Source of the DNA: Patagioenas fasciata
Taxonomy: Eukaryota > Chordata > Aves > Columbiformes > Columbidae
Direction of reading: 5' to 3'
Assembly (NCBI RefSeq): GCF_037038585.1
Contig: NC_092521.1
Coordinates: 68,810,898 to 68,874,897 of the forward strand
DNA length: 64,000 nucleotides
This document shows positions 62,201-64,000 of this stretch, in pieces. Under the pieces are notes generated by a model, which saw only the letters and a list, made by a program, of their open reading frames with translations, was not told the origin of the DNA and made no database searches. How positions within the stretch are numbered: the first letter of the stretch is position 1; every line of letters begins with the position of its first letter. The translations under genes and the position numbers were made by a program.

Positions 62201-64000
62201 ATAGTTGTGACAGGATTAACATTGTCTTATATGTGATGTTCTTTTTTTTTTTTTTATCAAATGAAAGTACCATTTTGCTTAATAGGGATTTGGGATACAA
62301 CCATCATTTTCTTTTGTTTAGATTGGGGTCCTTCTGTAGCAATGAAACATATCTCAGCATGCCTTATTTGTGAATAATAGAAAGCAGATCTTCAAGTCCT
62401 AGTACACAGTATCATTTTGTTTTTGATAAATTAGATCTCTTCTCCCCTTTTCTGTCCATTCTTGTTTTTTAAAAGCTGAGGTCCTGTGTAATGTGTCTGT
62501 GAAATTTTTATATACTTAATCGATATAGGAGGTTCTGTCTCTGTTTCCTGCTAGTACTACCTAAAGGAATAATTATTTATTATAAATAAAGCAAATAACT
62601 AGTTTTCCCTGTGAAGGAGGCTGACCTTAAAGGTGCATTAGCTGATGAAGATCTTGAGGAGGTGCTACACTTTGAACCTACAAGAGTTTTAAAATCAGAG
62701 TTTTAAAATCTTTTTCTTGCTATTAGTGAAATATTTGTCATAAAAGAAAGCTTAATGTATTTTTTTCAATGCCAGCTGTGCCCTGGCACTTTGATGTCTT
62801 GTGTGGAGTGTTCATATTGCATGTTCTGCTCAGGATGCCTCCGGCAAATGCATGTTGCTGTCATAGAGCAGAGATTTAAAAGGATCATTGACACACCACA
62901 ATGAAATTCCACAGAATTACACATGTTTAGCCACACTATTAGCAAGTCAGAATTGTAAATTTGCACTGATCAGTCTTATGCTATAATTGGAATGTCATTA
63001 TATTCTAATCCCTAGAGAGGCTTCTTGGAATGAGAAGTCAATAAGCTTTATTTTGGCGTTTCCAAAGAAACGCTGTGACAGTCAGTTGCTGTTAAGGAGG
63101 CTTTTTTAAAATTTATGAATTTGTGTATGCTGTTAGAATGATCTATACTCATGCTTGGTTAAGCAATTATCATCTTTAGCCATTTTATGCAGAAGCGTTG
63201 AAGTATTTCTGTAATGACAGCTCTGTGATACGCTCCAGACCAGAGCTGTTAGGGTGATTGCTGGAGGTCTCTTACTGAGCTGTGCAGCTACTATTGGGAT
63301 TTGGAGCAAAAGTGTAGTAAGAATTCGGAGTAGCTGCCAGGTGGAACTGCTGTGTCCTGACTCCCTTTATGGGAAGTGATGAGAAAAGTGTCCCTCTGAC
63401 AAAGAAGTTAGGCACCTTTGAAAAAATATTTGTCTGGGATTCTGAAATGCAACCAGTAATCCAGGCATCATTCTGAAAGATTAATGTTCTCTGTCCACCA
63501 AAAATAAATCTCTGTCCTTGCTGAATGCATCCCTGTCCCTTTTGCACTTTCCCCCTTATCTGCCAGCATGGTACATTTATGTTTCTTTTTTCTTTTTTTT
63601 TTTTTTTTAATTCCAGTTTACTCCTTGACACTGTATGTTATCAGAAATTCCTGAACCGAGACCATGGCTTGAGTTGGGGTGCAAGGGAGCATCTCAAATT
63701 GATGAGAACAAATTATAGTGGCAGAGCTTCCTGCAACCTCAGCATGTTTCTTGTGCTCCTTGTAGAAGGTGTTTCACTTGATTCTGTTTTTGGATTGTCT
63801 GCAAACTTTAAACTGTTCATAAAACTGCTGAGTGAAGAAACAGTTAGAAGCATAATAAAACTCAGACTGTTCTTTTTATTGTCCAGTACCTGAATAAAAC
63901 CTTAATTTATGTTTTTCTGTTTGTTTTTCCCATTATGTATTAAAGGTGGATAGCAGAGCTGAGTCGATTGACAAGAAAATCGCGAGGCTTGATGCAGAAC
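58890..64000 (+). CDS. CHMP5: CHMP5, charged multivesicular body protein 5 (partial)
   Basis: This is an ESCRT-III-related subunit that works with LIP5/VTA1 and VPS4 in multivesicular body sorting and membrane scission. Exon 1 (58890-58958) encodes 23 residues, [20 protein letters not shown] then IGT, nearly identical to the vertebrate N-terminus. Exon 2 starts at 63946, after an acceptor ending TTAAAG, and continues [18 protein letters not shown] up to the window edge (18 codons plus one base). Phase is 0 at the junction. The basic N-terminus and the start of helix 1 are visible; the rest of the roughly 219-residue protein lies to the right. Kozak context is good (GTCGCCATGA). No defect is seen in the visible part. 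Confidence 0.95.
59282..59430. repeat. TG/TA microsatellites
   Basis: A short (TG)n lies at about 59301-59311. A compound (TG)n-(TA)n run lies at 59361-59393 and is followed by ATATA-rich sequence to about 59430. Alternating purine-pyrimidine tracts of this kind vary in length between individuals. Confidence 0.85.
59475..59705 (+). mobile_element. CR1 LINE fragment (end of ORF2)
   Basis: Plus-strand translation gives [35 protein letters not shown] and [11 protein letters not shown]. These match the CR1 ORF2 C-terminus ([42 protein letters not shown]). The copy is 5' truncated, lacks the usual CR1 3' tail seen at 3.3 and 24 kb, and has several substitutions, so it is older than the pair at 24 kb. 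Confidence 0.85.
59733..59763. repeat. Perfect 12-bp-stem hairpin
   Basis: CAGAAGGTGGGA (59733-59744) and its exact reverse complement TCCCACCTTCTG (59752-59763) are separated by AGGCAAA. It lies just after the CR1 fragment in CHMP5 intron 1. Function unknown. Confidence 0.85.

Larger units (their letters stand above)
58959..63945 (+). other. CHMP5 intron 1 (about 5.0 kb)
   Basis: It begins in the CpG island, then holds TG/TA microsatellites (about 59282-59430), a CR1 fragment (59475-59705) and a hairpin (59733-59763). From about 60 kb to 63.9 kb it is A+T-rich unique sequence, with a T16 run at 63593-63608. No further exon or RNA gene was recognised. Confidence 0.6.

Overview
The window reads as nuclear DNA of a bird. 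It holds vertebrate genes with short exons and GT-AG introns, CpG-island promoters, and several copies of the avian LINE CR1, including its typical 3' end. I saw no bacterial-style genes, no CRISPR array, no tRNA or rRNA gene and no recognisable endogenous retrovirus.

Layout, left to right. (1) 1-9.26 kb: the 5' end of SLC6A19 on the minus strand (coding exons 1 and 2, an 8.6 kb intron 1, and a TATA-type promoter); the rest of the gene lies beyond the left edge. (2) 9.26-18.5 kb: a gene desert with an old CR1, a long GAA/TTC microsatellite, a decayed R2-like non-LTR retrotransposon and an 83-bp perfect-armed inverted repeat. (3) 18.5-25.1 kb: CCDC127 on the minus strand, with a probable long 3' UTR and nested CR1 copies in its 5' UTR intron. 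(4) About 25.0-25.4 kb: a CpG-island promoter shared head-to-head with SDHA. (5) 25.35-40.4 kb: all 15 coding exons of SDHA on the plus strand (665 codons, open throughout). (6) 41.5-58.4 kb: all 10 coding exons of FH, mitochondrial/cytosolic fumarase, on the plus strand (504 codons, open throughout). (7) 58.7-64 kb: the start of CHMP5 on the plus strand, about 0.4 kb after the FH poly(A) signals, cut by the right edge.

The most striking feature is that SDHA (succinate to fumarate) and FH (fumarate to malate), two consecutive TCA-cycle enzymes, are intact, co-oriented neighbours about 1.5 kb apart. In humans they are on different chromosomes (SDHA 5p15.33, FH 1q43), and CHMP5 is on a third (9p13). 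Both TCA genes have a CpG-island promoter with an NRF-1-like GCGCA palindrome. Either this lineage has an unusual metabolic gene neighbourhood built by rearrangement, or the assembly is joined wrongly; the two possible junctions are short and testable. The exon-intron structures rule out processed pseudogenes.

All coordinates were worked out by hand from splice signals and reading-frame continuity. UTR ends, transcription starts and repeat borders are approximate.
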